Origin: Neolewinella agarilytica
GTDB lineage: Bacteria > Bacteroidota > Bacteroidia > Chitinophagales > Saprospiraceae
NCBI RefSeq assembly: GCF_900110645.1
Contig: NZ_FOFB01000002.1
Coordinates: 62,001 to 126,000 of the forward strand
Length of the DNA: 64,000 nt
Direction of reading: 5' to 3'
Part shown: positions 30,601 to 39,326 of the stretch, piece by piece
Position numbering within the stretch: position 1 is the first letter of the stretch
How the letters are laid out: each line of letters opens with the position of its first letter
The notes under the pieces: generated by a model
The model's database searches: none
Told to the model about the DNA's origin: nothing
What the model saw: only the letters and a program-made list of their open reading frames with translations
Translations under genes and position numbers: made by a program

Positions 30601-30705
30601 GGACGTTCCGTCGGCAGAGCCAGTAGCGTCGATGTCTACAAAAACCTGGGCATTAAGGCCAAGCGTAAACAATGACAAGCATGCAAGTAGTAGTAGCTGC
30701 TTCAT
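27688..30705 (-). CDS. T9SS-secreted beta-helix surface protein (type A sorting domain)
   Basis: A 1005-aa protein: signal peptide (MKQLLLLACLSLFTLGLNAQ), a start typical of pectate-lyase/choice-of-anchor proteins (DATGSADGTSWANAYTNLNDAL, then EVWIAEGKY), and about 800 residues of irregular parallel beta-helix repeats of the form GGAIYF-x-N-S and NCTF-x-N. These are rich in Asn, Ser, Gly and Asp, with almost no Cys. The C-terminal about 80 residues (FFPNPTVNFVNIQNN...GVYNLQLLINGKQYSKQIVKQ) form a type A T9SS sorting domain, so the protein crosses the outer membrane and is attached to the cell surface or released. Polysaccharide binding or adhesion is plausible; no catalytic residues are evident. 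Its promoter appears to be about 190 nt upstream. Confidence 0.9.
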   Translation of the reverse strand: MKQLLLLACLSLFTLGLNAQVFVDIDATGSADGTSWANAYTNLNDALLAAPAGSEVWIAEGKYITVDTASFFIDKELTVLGGFVGSETMASEADPSKNETILSGDVMQNDVQGVYDSISRADNNRVLFITDTNLVSTFTVTIDGITIQDGSIINAAIDAAQRVAFTGGGMLTFAKVDVSRVTFKANFSRFGSAIGSYFETANGSTYDDISVENNYAGIANMIWVENTDSVTFSNSKFLGGEAPQESGMAFFQNMRGFEFANCVFDSISTPVDRGSAIAFSGVLGANVHDCTFTNLSADLGGAIYFRNSADFEADREIDADEVIIDNCTFDNISTDRWGGVIFFGDVSHRISNSSFSNFSGNASGGLGGAVYAQDNDDSVFHAYDINNTTFTNGSGNVGGSIFYFSGGHDISMTDVSIDESVSAGSGGGIYLNGDDITDDVATFKNLSITNTTSGGFGGGLIVLGHGFMGDSLTFTDNETALASGNGGGIYVQGSAPYTVSLTNSTFEGNRGLSGSGMASWGVSQDVTLANVVFDGNGSTTEGAFRGGGYAALHGSGSTVSLDNVDFMNNSVTQESGIVSGGGAIYLNSLDGAPGVVSVTNSRIEANTAADDADGGALYTIDGVDGVFDNVDFFSNSASDGGAIATFLFVEFDTVAGVPLYTYPDYKLDVMNSIFVTNIAGSQGGAISTQRTGVNLINTVFANNEVGTDGASGGAMIINGNSPVTDAEGTYEYAAKADITSTIVHSSFYNNRNGGGEGDVGSHIAIFQPQNPFSDTSVSVALTMQNNVFFNDDEDAESLAFEPATAESATAFGDITITSLGGNFFNTENGPEATAALGSNAADVMLPSDTDPEALFVDPNEDNTDFPDLTPVLLGDFGADNPLINAGTTGDLVPATGLNGNPRADFPDIGAFELELGLTNVETVEESGLDMAFFPNPTVNFVNIQNNDPAISQYTVLLTDNAGRVLRVERFNEATSRLNLTNVPTGVYNLQLLINGKQYSKQIVKQ

Positions 30706-31194
30706 ATAGAAAATGGTTTATACTGAATTGATGTAAGGCGAATAAAGCCGGCCCGTCAGGCCGGTAAAGTTCCTCGATTCCACTAAGATGTGTTTGCTAC
30801 CAGTTATACCTCCCGTTAGCACGCCAGCCAAGCTGTTGGTGCGGAAGAAAAATTACGTTTAAATAGATAGCCAGGTAATCTTAGAGGGGTAAAGGTAGAC
30901 AGCAAAGATATAAAATTAGGCGGAAGCTTTAGCGGACAATAACTTTAGTAATGTCTTCTGTTGTACAGGATGGAGTTAAGGTGGGGATAGTTATTGTGCC
31001 TGATTTGCGGGATTCAGCGGCTGGACGTAGTTTTCATGGCTTTTGGGTGATGGAAAGCAAGGTAGGGTAACTTCCCTGTAGCAGTGGACCAGGCCTTCTT
31101 CCCCGGGAATCGGGCCCGACGGCCCGACAGGTGCGGGGAGGCAAGGTGCAAGTAGGTATATTTACCCTAAAGAACCCCAAAAGCACTCCAGATA
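30706..31194. other. Divergent intergenic region between two secreted-protein genes
   Basis: No gene seen. Contains a CCGGCC-CGTCA-GGCCGG stem-loop (30748-30764) in the probable leader of the minus-strand gene, a -7 element at 30903-30910, a GGGCCCGACGGCCCGA foldback near 31108, and a weak relative of the dispersed motif near 31128-31155. For the plus-strand gene TATATTTA (31159-31166) is the only -7-like sequence. Confidence 0.55.
30903..30910 (-). promoter_or_regulatory. TATCTTTG -7 element, promoter of the beta-helix gene
   Basis: Perfect consensus on the minus strand, giving a 5' leader of about 190 nt that contains a GC-rich stem-loop. Unlike the metabolic genes here, this mRNA would have a long leader. 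Confidence 0.55.
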
Positions 31195-34100
31195 ATGAAA
31201 AAAGCGATTGTACTACTTCTATTTTGCCTGCTGACGGTCGCGGAATTACCCGCACAAATCAAATTAGATCACCTGGAGTACCGCAACCTCGGCCCTACCC
31301 GGGGCGGCCGGGCCACGGCCGTAGCCGGCGTACGGACACAGCCCAATGTCTACTACATGGGAGCTACCGGAGGGGGCGTGTGGAAAACGGAAGATTACGG
31401 AACGAGCTGGACCAATGTGTCCGATGGCTTTTTTGATACTCCGTCGATCGGCGCGATCCGGGTCGCACAGAATGATCCTAATATCGTGTACGTCGGTACG
31501 GGCTCGGACGGACTCCGCTCCAACGTTATCGCCGGGAAGGGAGTATACAAATCTGTCGATGCAGGTAAGTCCTGGAAACACATCGGACTAAAGAACGCCG
31601 GCCAGATCGGCGCCGTAGAAATCCACCCCACTAACCATAATATTGCTTTTGTGGCGGCCATCGGAAATGCCTTTGCTCCTAACCCGGAACGCGGGGTATT
31701 CCGTACAAAGGACGGAGGGAAGAGCTGGGAAAAAGTATTGTTCATCTCGGAGCAAACCGGCGCGGCTGACCTGGAATTTATGCCCAGCAACCCAGACATT
31801 ATCTACGCCACCGTCTGGCGGGCCGAGCGGAAGCCCTGGACTATCATTAGCGGGGGAGAAGAGCACGGGATCTACAAATCCGTCGATGGCGGCGATAACT
31901 GGACCAAGCTCGAAGAAGGTCTCCCCTCCGGCATCGTCGGGAAGATCGACCTGGCCGTCAGCCCGGCCAATCCCAGCCTGCTCTACGCCTTAATTGAAGC
32001 GCCCAACGACAAGGGGGGCTTGTATCGCTCCAATGATCAGGGGGAAAGCTTCATCCACGTTTCCAACGACAAAAACCTCTCCATCCGGCCCTTTTACTAC
32101 ACCAATCTCGATGTTGACCCGCAGGACACAGACATCCTTTACGTTCTGTCAACGCCTTACCTGAAGTCGACCGACGGCGGTGAAAAATGGGAAAGACTCA
32201 ACCCTCCCCATGGAGACAATCACGATATGTGGATCAATCCGGATAATCCCCGGCTTTTCATCCAGGCAAACGACGGCGGCGCTAACGTTACCCACAACGG
32301 TGGCGAAACCTGGTCGACCCAACTGAACCAGCCCACGGCCGAACTCTATACGCTGGAAGTAGACGATCAGTACCCCTACTGGCTCTATGCCGGACAGCAA
32401 GACAATTACACCACCATCTCCGTACCCAGCCTGCCGCCATACAGCCATCAGGCCGGCGCGATTGGGCTGGTGATGAATACCGGCGGCTGCGAAACGGGGC
32501 CCGCCGTTCCCAAACCCGGAAACCCGGATATCGTTTACTCTAATTGTAAGGGGCGCTTCAGTGTCTACAATAAAACAACGGGACAGGAACAGAGCTACGA
32601 CGTGGGCGCTGCCTTTATGTACGGGCATAACCCAAAAGAATTGAAGTTTCGCTTCCAGCGGGTGTCCCCCATCCACGTCTCTCCCCACGACCCGGAGGTC
32701 ATTTATCATACCTCCCAGTTTGTCCATAAAACGACGGACGAAGGAAAGACCTGGGAAATCATCTCCCCGGACCTGACGGCCTTCGAAGACGATAAACAGG
32801 TAATCTCAGGTTCTCCCATTACCCGTGACATTACCGGAGAGGAATTTTACAGCACGATTTATGCTATCCGTGAATCTGCCGTTGAGAAGGGCTTGATTTG
32901 GGTCGGGGCAAATGACGGCCCGGTGCACCTGACCCGGGACGGCGGTGCCAACTGGAAAAACGTCACCCCCGCGGACCTCCCCGGAGGCGGACGGATCGAC
33001 TGCGTGGAACCTTCCCCGCACCAGGCCGGGAAGGCCTACTTTACCTCCATGCGTTACCAGCTGGGCGACTGGAAACCCTACATCTACAAAACCACCAATT
33101 ACGGCAAAAGCTGGGAGCTGCTGACGAGCGGAGAGAACGGCATCCCCGCAGACCATCCCGTACGGGTTGTGCGGGAAGACCCCGACCGGGAAGGCTTGCT
33201 CTACGCCGGAACCGAGTTTGGACTGTTTATTTCCTTTGATGACGGCATAAACTGGCAGTCCTTCCAGCGTAACCTGCCGGTTACGCCCATCAGCGACATC
33301 AAGGTCCACCGAAAGGATCTCGTGCTGGCCACCATGGGCCGCTCTTTCTGGGTGATGGATAATCTTTCGAGCCTTCACCAGGGCGCCGAGCAACTGGCGG
33401 CCTCTTCGCCCGCCCGTTTGTTCCGGCCCCGAGACCAGGTCCGTTACCGCTATCGCGGGCGCAGCGGCAGCGAACACGTGGACTATCTGCTGCCGGGGAT
33501 GGACATTGATTATTACCTCCCCGAAGGCGTGACGGAACCCCTCAAACTGGAATTCCTGAATGCGACCGGTAAAGTGGTCCGCACACTGGTCAGTGATAAT
33601 AAGGATGGCGAGCCCGCTAAAGTCGTACGGGACATGGCAACCAATGATGTAGCCTACAACCTGAACAGCTCCCTGAGCACCGAGCCGGGGCTCCACCGTT
33701 TCAGTTGGGATATGCGCCACCACGGCAGCTGGGATGCCTCCGAGCGCCGGCGATACGCCGGCGGGCCGATGGTCAGCCCCGGTACCTACACCGTTCGCCT
33801 GACCGTAGGAGACAAGACGATGGAGGAATCCTTCGCCCTGCAGCTCGACCCTAAAGTGGCCGCCAGCGGCGTCAGCCTGGCGGACGTACAGCAACAGGAG
33901 TCCGTTGCGCTGGACATCATCGCACTACTCTCCGAGCTGAAAAAGATGGCCCATGAGATCGAAGAGAAACTAGAGGCCCTGAAGGCAAAGGAAACACTGA
34001 CGGCCACTGAGCAAAAGCAGCTGGCGCAACTCCAGCAGCTACACGAACAGCTGGTTACGGCCAAGGGGACTTACCAAAAACCCATGCTCATCAGTCAGGT

Positions 34101-34215
34101 CAGCTATCTGTACGGCATTGTCCGTCGGGCGGATCAGCTGCCGGGGCGGGATGTGTTTGAGCGGCTGGAAGTTTTGAAGGGGGAGAAGGTGAAGTTGAGT
34201 GAGAGGGGGGATTAG
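31195..34215 (+). CDS. Secreted sortilin/VPS10-like BNR-repeat protein
   Basis: A 1006-aa exported protein with signal peptide (MKKAIVLLLFCLLTVAELPA). The body is a beta-propeller built from Asp-box (BNR) repeats, seen many times as S-x-D-x-G-x-x-W (KTEDYGTSW, KSVDAGKSW, RTKDGGKSW, KSVDGGDNW, RSNDQGESF, KTTNYGKSW), the pattern of the glycosyl-hydrolase-like WD40/YVTN group and sortilin propellers. The tail (about 870-1006) is helical and charged (LSELKKMAHEIEEKLEALKAKE). There is no T9SS sorting domain, so it is likely periplasmic or outer-membrane associated. Enzyme activity is not established for this group. Confidence 0.85.
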   Translation: MKKAIVLLLFCLLTVAELPAQIKLDHLEYRNLGPTRGGRATAVAGVRTQPNVYYMGATGGGVWKTEDYGTSWTNVSDGFFDTPSIGAIRVAQNDPNIVYVGTGSDGLRSNVIAGKGVYKSVDAGKSWKHIGLKNAGQIGAVEIHPTNHNIAFVAAIGNAFAPNPERGVFRTKDGGKSWEKVLFISEQTGAADLEFMPSNPDIIYATVWRAERKPWTIISGGEEHGIYKSVDGGDNWTKLEEGLPSGIVGKIDLAVSPANPSLLYALIEAPNDKGGLYRSNDQGESFIHVSNDKNLSIRPFYYTNLDVDPQDTDILYVLSTPYLKSTDGGEKWERLNPPHGDNHDMWINPDNPRLFIQANDGGANVTHNGGETWSTQLNQPTAELYTLEVDDQYPYWLYAGQQDNYTTISVPSLPPYSHQAGAIGLVMNTGGCETGPAVPKPGNPDIVYSNCKGRFSVYNKTTGQEQSYDVGAAFMYGHNPKELKFRFQRVSPIHVSPHDPEVIYHTSQFVHKTTDEGKTWEIISPDLTAFEDDKQVISGSPITRDITGEEFYSTIYAIRESAVEKGLIWVGANDGPVHLTRDGGANWKNVTPADLPGGGRIDCVEPSPHQAGKAYFTSMRYQLGDWKPYIYKTTNYGKSWELLTSGENGIPADHPVRVVREDPDREGLLYAGTEFGLFISFDDGINWQSFQRNLPVTPISDIKVHRKDLVLATMGRSFWVMDNLSSLHQGAEQLAASSPARLFRPRDQVRYRYRGRSGSEHVDYLLPGMDIDYYLPEGVTEPLKLEFLNATGKVVRTLVSDNKDGEPAKVVRDMATNDVAYNLNSSLSTEPGLHRFSWDMRHHGSWDASERRRYAGGPMVSPGTYTVRLTVGDKTMEESFALQLDPKVAASGVSLADVQQQESVALDIIALLSELKKMAHEIEEKLEALKAKETLTATEQKQLAQLQQLHEQLVTAKGTYQKPMLISQVSYLYGIVRRADQLPGRDVFERLEVLKGEKVKLSERGD

Positions 34216-34391
34216 GGATGTTGTTAGCGTACTCGCTTAATTAAAATAAAGGCCAGAATTCTTTATTAGTTGCCATTGTTAATTAAATTTTTGCCCATTT
34301 TCTTTATTAGCGGGCCCATTAATAAAGATTTTGTCACTTTTTTTAATTAGTGAGCTCGCTTAGTAAAACCATCTTAGATAAGCCTTCCCGA
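34216..34391. other. AT-rich intergenic stretch with repeated foldbacks
   Basis: No gene. Contains CTTTATTA/TTAATAAAG (around 34298-34327) enclosing GCGGGCCC, a second AATAAAG/CTTTATT pair (34246-34267), and direct repeats of CTCGCTTA followed by AAAA near 34231 and 34350. Clearly lower in GC than its surroundings; borders the truncated tRNA-Gln copy. Confidence 0.5.
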
Positions 34392-34443
34392 AAACAGAAA
34401 AGCCCCTCCACCGAAGTGAAGGGGCTTCTATAGACCCACAAGG
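34392..34443. repeat. Direct repeat: truncated 3' end of tRNA-Gln plus its terminator
   Basis: 52-bp segment identical (one mismatch) to 36351-36402. On the minus strand it is the last 13 nt of tRNA-Gln (CCTTGTGGGTCTA) followed by a terminator hairpin (34401-34426). The rest of the tRNA is missing here. Together with the intact copy it brackets a segment of just under 2 kb, like attL/attR sites of an element integrated at a tRNA 3' end. Confidence 0.78.
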
Positions 34444-34603
34444 TAGACCTACGCTCTTTTGTTGTCAAACAGTTAGCTCGGCTCATAACCGCAAAACAAG
34501 CATGCAGTACATAAAACCGGACTGAAATTCTAACGGTATCATGCGCAACACCCCTAAGCATTTCTACCGATTTATTTAGCCTGTGATTCGAGTGTAAACC
34601 GGA

Positions 34604-36109
34604 TCAGTTCACCACCAGTTTCCGGTAAACAACCTCTTTGCCAAGTTGCATTTTTGCAAAATACTGCCCGGCGCGTACGTCTCTGATGGGGACAGAAAAG
34701 ACGCTTTGCCCCGCAGCGTATTCCTGGCTCCATTCCTTGACGAGTCTGCCCTGGGCATCGATCAACTGAATGGCCATCTGCCCCGTTTCTGGCATGTTGA
34801 TGCGGAAGCTGGCAACGCCAGTTTCTTTCCCAACGGGATTTGGGAAGAATTCGGAGACCTGCGCGAGGTCGCCATCCGTGATCATGGCGGAAACCACTTG
34901 GCTAAAGGCTGCGGTGCCGTCAAGGTCGACCTGCTGGAGGCGGTAGAAATAAGTGGTATTGGCTTGTACCTCGTCGTCGGTAAACTGGTAGGTCTGCTCT
35001 TCGTTGGCGGTGCCACCCCCGTTTACCCAGCCGAGATTGACGAAGCTGCTACCATCAATACTGCGCTGGACCTCGAAGCCTTCGTTATGGGCCTCACTGG
35101 CGGTGGCCCACTCGAGCTGAATGTGCTTGGTCTGGGGGCTGCTGCGGAAGTAGGTCATGGTCACTGGTAGGGCAACTGCAGGAGTATAGCAGATGGTGAC
35201 AGAGCCGTCCATGTTCATGCTGCCACCATCAGCTCCTGGAGTTATACTGGAATTGGTACTGCTGGCATTAGTGAAAGAACTGCCGCCGATACCGCCGTGT
35301 CCAAATCCGTCGATCAAGTCACCGCCGTCACCGCCACTGTAACCTCCGCCTCCACCACCGCCTCGATTTCCACCGCCACCGCCACCGACGCCGCTGCCGC
35401 CGTCACCACCGGCACCACCGGAACCGCCTAGGCCACCTAGGCCACCTAGGCTGTTGCCTCCGAATCTATCGTCTCTGGGGAAACCACCGCGTCCGCCGAA
35501 GCCGAAGTCGCCGCCAAAACTACCGTCGTTGCCCCATTCAAAGCCACCACCTCCTCCTCCAGCTCCACCACCTGGCATGTTGAAAGTCCCTCCGGTACCT
35601 CCTGCTCCGATGCCGAATTCGGTACCTCCGCCGCCACCAAGGGCCCCTTCTCCTCCTCCGGCTCCTCCTCCACCTCCGGCAACAATGAGGATGAGACCAT
35701 TTAAGCCGTTTTCAAGAGTCCTAATGCCGGAACCTCCGCCGCCACCGCCTCTGACTTGTCCGCCAGCAATACCAACTGCTATTTGAAACTTCTGCCCTGG
35801 AGAGACCGAAAATGTACTAGTAGCGATAGCGCCACTACCACCTAAATTGGCCCCCGCATTACCACCATCTGCACCAACAGCTGTAACGGTAAGGGAAGTC
35901 ACTCCAACAGGCACAGTGAAAAGCTGCGTGGTTCTTCCGGCTGCAATAAATATTTGGGAGGTCTGCCCTACTTCGCACTGGGCATGGAGCGTTCCCAGTG
36001 TAATGAGGAAGATGGATAGTCGGAGGACAAGAAGCGAGAGTCTTGCTAATAGTCCACGCTGCTTATGTGTTAATCCTATGAACACTGAGCTCAAAAAAAC
36101 GAGAGGCAT
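34604..36109 (-). CDS. Glycine-rich T9SS-secreted surface protein (type A sorting domain)
   Basis: A 501-aa protein beginning MPLVFLSSVFIGLTHKQRGL and a hydrophobic export signal ending LHAQC. A short beta domain (FTVPVGVTSLTVTAVGADGGNAG) is followed by about 150 residues very rich in Gly (runs such as AGGGGGAGGGEGALGGGGG), then a fibronectin-like domain (ALPVTMTYFRSSPQTKHIQLEW, YQFTDDEVQANTTYFYRLQQ) and a type A T9SS sorting domain (FFPNPVGKETGVASF to VVYRKLVVN). It is the only gene between tRNA-Gln and the duplicate of its 3' end, which suggests it is cargo of a small insertion. Start at 36109; the frame extends to 36241. Confidence 0.85.
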   Translation of the reverse strand: MPLVFLSSVFIGLTHKQRGLLARLSLLVLRLSIFLITLGTLHAQCEVGQTSQIFIAAGRTTQLFTVPVGVTSLTVTAVGADGGNAGANLGGSGAIATSTFSVSPGQKFQIAVGIAGGQVRGGGGGGSGIRTLENGLNGLILIVAGGGGGAGGGEGALGGGGGTEFGIGAGGTGGTFNMPGGGAGGGGGGFEWGNDGSFGGDFGFGGRGGFPRDDRFGGNSLGGLGGLGGSGGAGGDGGSGVGGGGGGNRGGGGGGGYSGGDGGDLIDGFGHGGIGGSSFTNASSTNSSITPGADGGSMNMDGSVTICYTPAVALPVTMTYFRSSPQTKHIQLEWATASEAHNEGFEVQRSIDGSSFVNLGWVNGGGTANEEQTYQFTDDEVQANTTYFYRLQQVDLDGTAAFSQVVSAMITDGDLAQVSEFFPNPVGKETGVASFRINMPETGQMAIQLIDAQGRLVKEWSQEYAAGQSVFSVPIRDVRAGQYFAKMQLGKEVVYRKLVVN

Positions 36110-36350
36110 ATTTATTGTTTGATAGGGTATAGATAATTGGTTGCTATAGTTCGAGCGACTCAAAAGAGAGGTGAGACTTAGTGCAAAAATAACAAACCAC
36201 ACAAAACATAATTCATTAGGAATTTTACCGCAGCTATTCACTACTGCAGTGATGAAGAATTAACTTCTGCACTGGTAACCACAACTGTTGTTTCTGGCTG
36301 ATTTAACTCATTGTGATTAACTACCGCTGTAGCTTTACGCTCCCCTCCCC

Positions 36351-36388
36351 AAACAGAAAAGCCCCTCCACCGAAGTGAAGGGGCTTCT
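36351..36388 (-). terminator. Intrinsic terminator of tRNA-Gln
   Basis: On the minus strand AGCCCCTTCACTTCGGTGG pairs within itself (AGCCCCT-CAC-ttcg-GTG-AGGGGCT) and is followed by TTTTCTGTTT, directly after the tRNA 3' end. Confidence 0.82.
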
Positions 36389-36402
36389 GTAGACCCACAA
36401 GG
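36351..36402. repeat. Direct repeat: 3' end of intact tRNA-Gln plus terminator
   Basis: 52-bp partner of 34392-34443 with a single mismatch. It consists of tRNA-Gln positions 3' of the T-loop plus the downstream hairpin (36360-36366/36379-36385). Confidence 0.8.
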
Positions 36403-36462
36403 ACTCGAACCTTGAACGACAGAACCAAAATCTGATGTGTTGCCAATTACACCATGGGTCTA
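36389..36462 (-). tRNA. tRNA-Gln (anticodon UUG)
   Basis: Cloverleaf on the minus strand: acceptor TAGACCC pairs with GGGTCTA; D-arm GGTGTAATTGGCAACAC; anticodon stem CAGA/TCTG with loop TTTTGGT giving anticodon TTG; T-arm CAAGGTTCGAGTCCTTG. CCA is not encoded. The 3' 13 nt and terminator are duplicated at 34392-34443. Confidence 0.93.
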
Positions 36463-36593
36463 TGTGCGAAAAGAGAAAAGGATTTCCCCCTAAGCGGCCG
36501 CAAATATACTACTGTATATGTGTTTCGGCAAACTCTTTTGGAAAAATTAAACGAGGAAAGAGAGAAAAAAGTTCCCGGGTACTTCCCCTTGCT

Positions 36594-36626
36594 GTTTAAG
36601 CTTCCCTTGCACCTGCGTGCTCGCCC
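36594..36626. repeat. Dispersed TGCACCTGCG motif, copy 6, abutting the E1 stop
   Basis: TTTAAGCTTCCC-TTGCACCTGCG-TGCTCGCCC, ending exactly at the stop region of the minus-strand E1 gene. In the direction of that gene it follows the stop codon. Confidence 0.65.
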
Positions 36627-38995
36627 TAAAATTTGGTCAGTTCAAGGGCTGCTTCTACTACGTCCATCACCTGTGGCTTGCCGGCGTAGTTGCCGATGTC
36701 TCCGTAGGGAGGGCGATGTTCGGAGGCGGTCACGGTCTTGACGGCAGCGTCAAGGTGAGCGTAGCCCCCCTGCACTTCCAGGATTTGCTGGCGAATGTAG
36801 GCCGATGTGCCGCCGGGCACATCTTCGTCAACGATCAGCAGGCGGTTGGTGTGCTGCAGGTGATTCCCGATGCGGTGCTCCAGGTCGAAGGGGAGCAGGG
36901 TCTGGATGTCAATGATCTCCGCCTCGATGCCCCGCTGGGCCAGCAGGTCAGCGGCTTCCATACAGACTTTCACGCAGGCACCGTAGGTAACGATGGTCAG
37001 CGCGTCTCCGGACCGGATGCAGTCGGGCACGCCGAGGGGAACGGTGAATTCCGTTAGGTTTGCCGGCATCCGCTCATGCAGGCGGTAGGCATTGAGAACT
37101 TCCACGACGATGGCCGGGTCGTCCCCAGCCAGCAGCGTATTGTACATCCCGATGGCCTGGGTTGTGTTCCGCGGAACACAGAGGTGCATGCCCCGCAGGG
37201 TGCCGATGAGCGGCGACAGATAGCTGCCGCTGTGCCAGATGCCCTCCAGCCGGTGGCCGCGGGTTCTGACGATGATGGGACAGGCCTGCTGCCCGGCCGA
37301 CCGCCAGCGTAGCGTGGCGATATCGTCCGTCAATACGCTCATGGCGTAAAAGACGTAGTCGAGATACTGAATCTCAACGATGGGCCGCAGCCCGCGCATA
37401 GCCATGCCCATGGCACCGCCAACGATTGTCCATTCCCGGATGCCGGTGTCGAAAACCCGCAGCTTGCCGAACTCTTCCTGCAGACCGGCAAAGCCCTGAT
37501 TGACGTCGCCAATCGTCCCCACGTCTTCCCCGAAGGCGAAAATCTCGGGCCGTTCGTGCAGCTTGGCGGTAAAATACTTTTGCAAGAGTTCGTAAGCGGG
37601 TCTCGTCGTGGCATCGTCGGCAAAGGTGGCCTTTACCTCCGGTACACGGATGGGCGACCAGGCCGTCTCGCTGTACAGGTCGCTGCCCATGTCCTGCTTG
37701 ATCTTGAGCCGCTTCTCTTTGAGCCAGCTGTTTAGCGGAGCGGGCAGTGGGTCATTCAGGGAAAGCCGGAAGCGGCGAACGCTGTCTACCAGCTCGGAGA
37801 TGATCGGCAGGTCGGTTTTGCTGACTTCCTGGCGGAGGTGGTCGTAGGCGGGGTCATTTGCTGGCAGAAGCGCCAGCAGTTCGTCCCGCTCCGCGCTTAG
37901 GCGGCTGGTGTAGGCATCCCAGGCTCTTTTACGGCCGGCCATGACTTCTTTCTTTGCCTGCTTGTCGATAGCATCGAGTGCATCCGCTTCGGCGGCCCCA
38001 ACGGCAATGAGCCAGTGGCGGAACTGCAACAGGCAATCCCATTCTTTTTCCCAGGCGAGGCGCTCCTCGTCTTTATAGCGTTCGTGGCTTCCGCTGGTGC
38101 TGTGGCCGTTCGGCTGGGTAAGCTCGCGTACGTGGATCAGGGCCGCCCGGTGGGTTTTCCGTACCCGGTCGGCTACGCTGGGGTAGAGCGCGACCAGAGC
38201 GGGGTAGTCCCAGCCCTTCACGCCATAGATGTCAATGCCGCTGCCGTCACCGGTTTCGTCTTCTCCGGCCTGCAGGCCAGCCAGGGCACTGCTGATGCTG
38301 CTCTTGGTGGTTTGCCGGGTGACCGGCACGGAGATGCCGTAGCCATCATCAACGACGGTGGTAATCATAGGGACCTGAACGACGCCGGCGGAGTTCATCA
38401 CCTCCCAGAAAACACCTTCCGAGGTGGAAGCATCCCCGATTTCCGTCCAGCAAATTTCCTGACCGTTGTCGCTGAAGCCTTCCGGCAGGTTCTTACCGTT
38501 GCGGTAAATGGTGGAAGCAAAGGCAAGGCCCATACCCCGGGCCATCTGCCCGGCGGTGGGGGAAGTAGCGCTGCTGACGTTGAAGCTTTTTGTTTGATCT
38601 ACCCAGCTGCCGTCTTCTTTGATGGCAGGGGTGGCGTGGTGGCCGACCATCTGCCGTCCGGCGCTGAAGGGGTCTTTGTCTCCATCGGCGTAGAGTTGTG
38701 CCAGGATGTCTTCCACCGTAAAGAGACCAAGGGCCAGCAATAGCGTCTGTCCACGGTAGTAATCGGCTCGCCAATCGCCGTTTTTTACGGCGCGGGCCAT
38801 GGCTACCTGATAGAGTTCCTTACCGTCGTCACTTACGCCGAATTTCGCCCGGCCCGTCAGTACGTCCCGGCGGATCACGTTACTCAATTCCCTACTTACG
38901 CGACAGGTGTAATAGTCTTTCAGGGCGCGCTCAAAATCGGGTGCGGAGGCATCCGGGTTTTCTACGAGGGGTAATTTCGTTTTTTGCGGTGACAA
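36626..38995 (-). CDS. 2-oxoacid dehydrogenase E1, fused alpha and beta subunits (copy 1)
   Basis: A 789-aa fusion. The alpha part (1-about 420) carries the ThDP-binding region IGDASTSEGVFWEVMNSAGVVQVPMITTVVDDGYGIS (GDxxxxEG to a conserved DG), HATPAIKEDGS and the Asn/His loop. The beta part (about 450-789) has the PDHB/BCKDHB pattern ELLQKYFTAKLHERPEIFAFGEDVGTIGDVNQGFAGL and GIREWTIVGGAMGMAMRGLRPIVEIQYLDY. Such fused E1 proteins in Bacteroidota decarboxylate branched-chain or other 2-oxoacids and hand the acyl group to E2. It is distinct from the second fused E1 at 50295-52316 and longer in the alpha half, so substrate preference may differ. No E2 or E3 gene is nearby. Confidence 0.9.
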   Translation of the reverse strand: MSPQKTKLPLVENPDASAPDFERALKDYYTCRVSRELSNVIRRDVLTGRAKFGVSDDGKELYQVAMARAVKNGDWRADYYRGQTLLLALGLFTVEDILAQLYADGDKDPFSAGRQMVGHHATPAIKEDGSWVDQTKSFNVSSATSPTAGQMARGMGLAFASTIYRNGKNLPEGFSDNGQEICWTEIGDASTSEGVFWEVMNSAGVVQVPMITTVVDDGYGISVPVTRQTTKSSISSALAGLQAGEDETGDGSGIDIYGVKGWDYPALVALYPSVADRVRKTHRAALIHVRELTQPNGHSTSGSHERYKDEERLAWEKEWDCLLQFRHWLIAVGAAEADALDAIDKQAKKEVMAGRKRAWDAYTSRLSAERDELLALLPANDPAYDHLRQEVSKTDLPIISELVDSVRRFRLSLNDPLPAPLNSWLKEKRLKIKQDMGSDLYSETAWSPIRVPEVKATFADDATTRPAYELLQKYFTAKLHERPEIFAFGEDVGTIGDVNQGFAGLQEEFGKLRVFDTGIREWTIVGGAMGMAMRGLRPIVEIQYLDYVFYAMSVLTDDIATLRWRSAGQQACPIIVRTRGHRLEGIWHSGSYLSPLIGTLRGMHLCVPRNTTQAIGMYNTLLAGDDPAIVVEVLNAYRLHERMPANLTEFTVPLGVPDCIRSGDALTIVTYGACVKVCMEAADLLAQRGIEAEIIDIQTLLPFDLEHRIGNHLQHTNRLLIVDEDVPGGTSAYIRQQILEVQGGYAHLDAAVKTVTASEHRPPYGDIGNYAGKPQVMDVVEAALELTKF

Positions 38996-39326
38996 TGCGG
39001 TATTTTTTGTCCGGCACAGGGTAGTCCGGGAATGAGTTGCGGGTGCTCGTAAACGAGTGCGGTGGCAGTGGTCAGTCAGCTCAGGAAGTCAAACAAATCA
39101 GGGGAAGGGATGCCCCTAACTGGGGGCAAAAATACGTTTTTTTCTCATAACTCTCTGTTAACCTATGACTTACGATTTATTGAAAACGGAGTCTAAATTG
39201 GAAATAGGCCTGTGAACACAACCTTGTATTGATGAAAGCGATTAAGGGCGATTATTGTTCGGATATCGACAAATTAGGCAGATCAAACGAAAGGGGCAAA
39301 AAAAGGCGCCTTTTTATTTCCACCCT
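38996..39326. other. Intergenic region upstream of E1 copy 1
   Basis: No gene seen. TATTTTTG (39127-39134, minus strand) matches TAnnTTTG and would give a leader of about 130 nt for the E1 gene. A self-complementary AAAAAGGCGCCTTTTT (39299-39314) lies 13 bp after the lpxH stop and may serve as its terminator. Confidence 0.55.

Noticed and set aside
34430..34443. Possible second tRNA near the truncated copy
   Set aside because: Only the 3' 13 nt of tRNA-Gln are present; no cloverleaf can form.
34541..34579. 12-codon frame after the tRNA duplicate
   Set aside because: Too short, no promoter element or conservation evidence.
34444..36350. Prophage or integrative element with its own recombinase
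   Set aside because: Only the glycine-rich T9SS gene is present; no integrase, transposase or phage gene can be found, so only the att-like repeats are reported.
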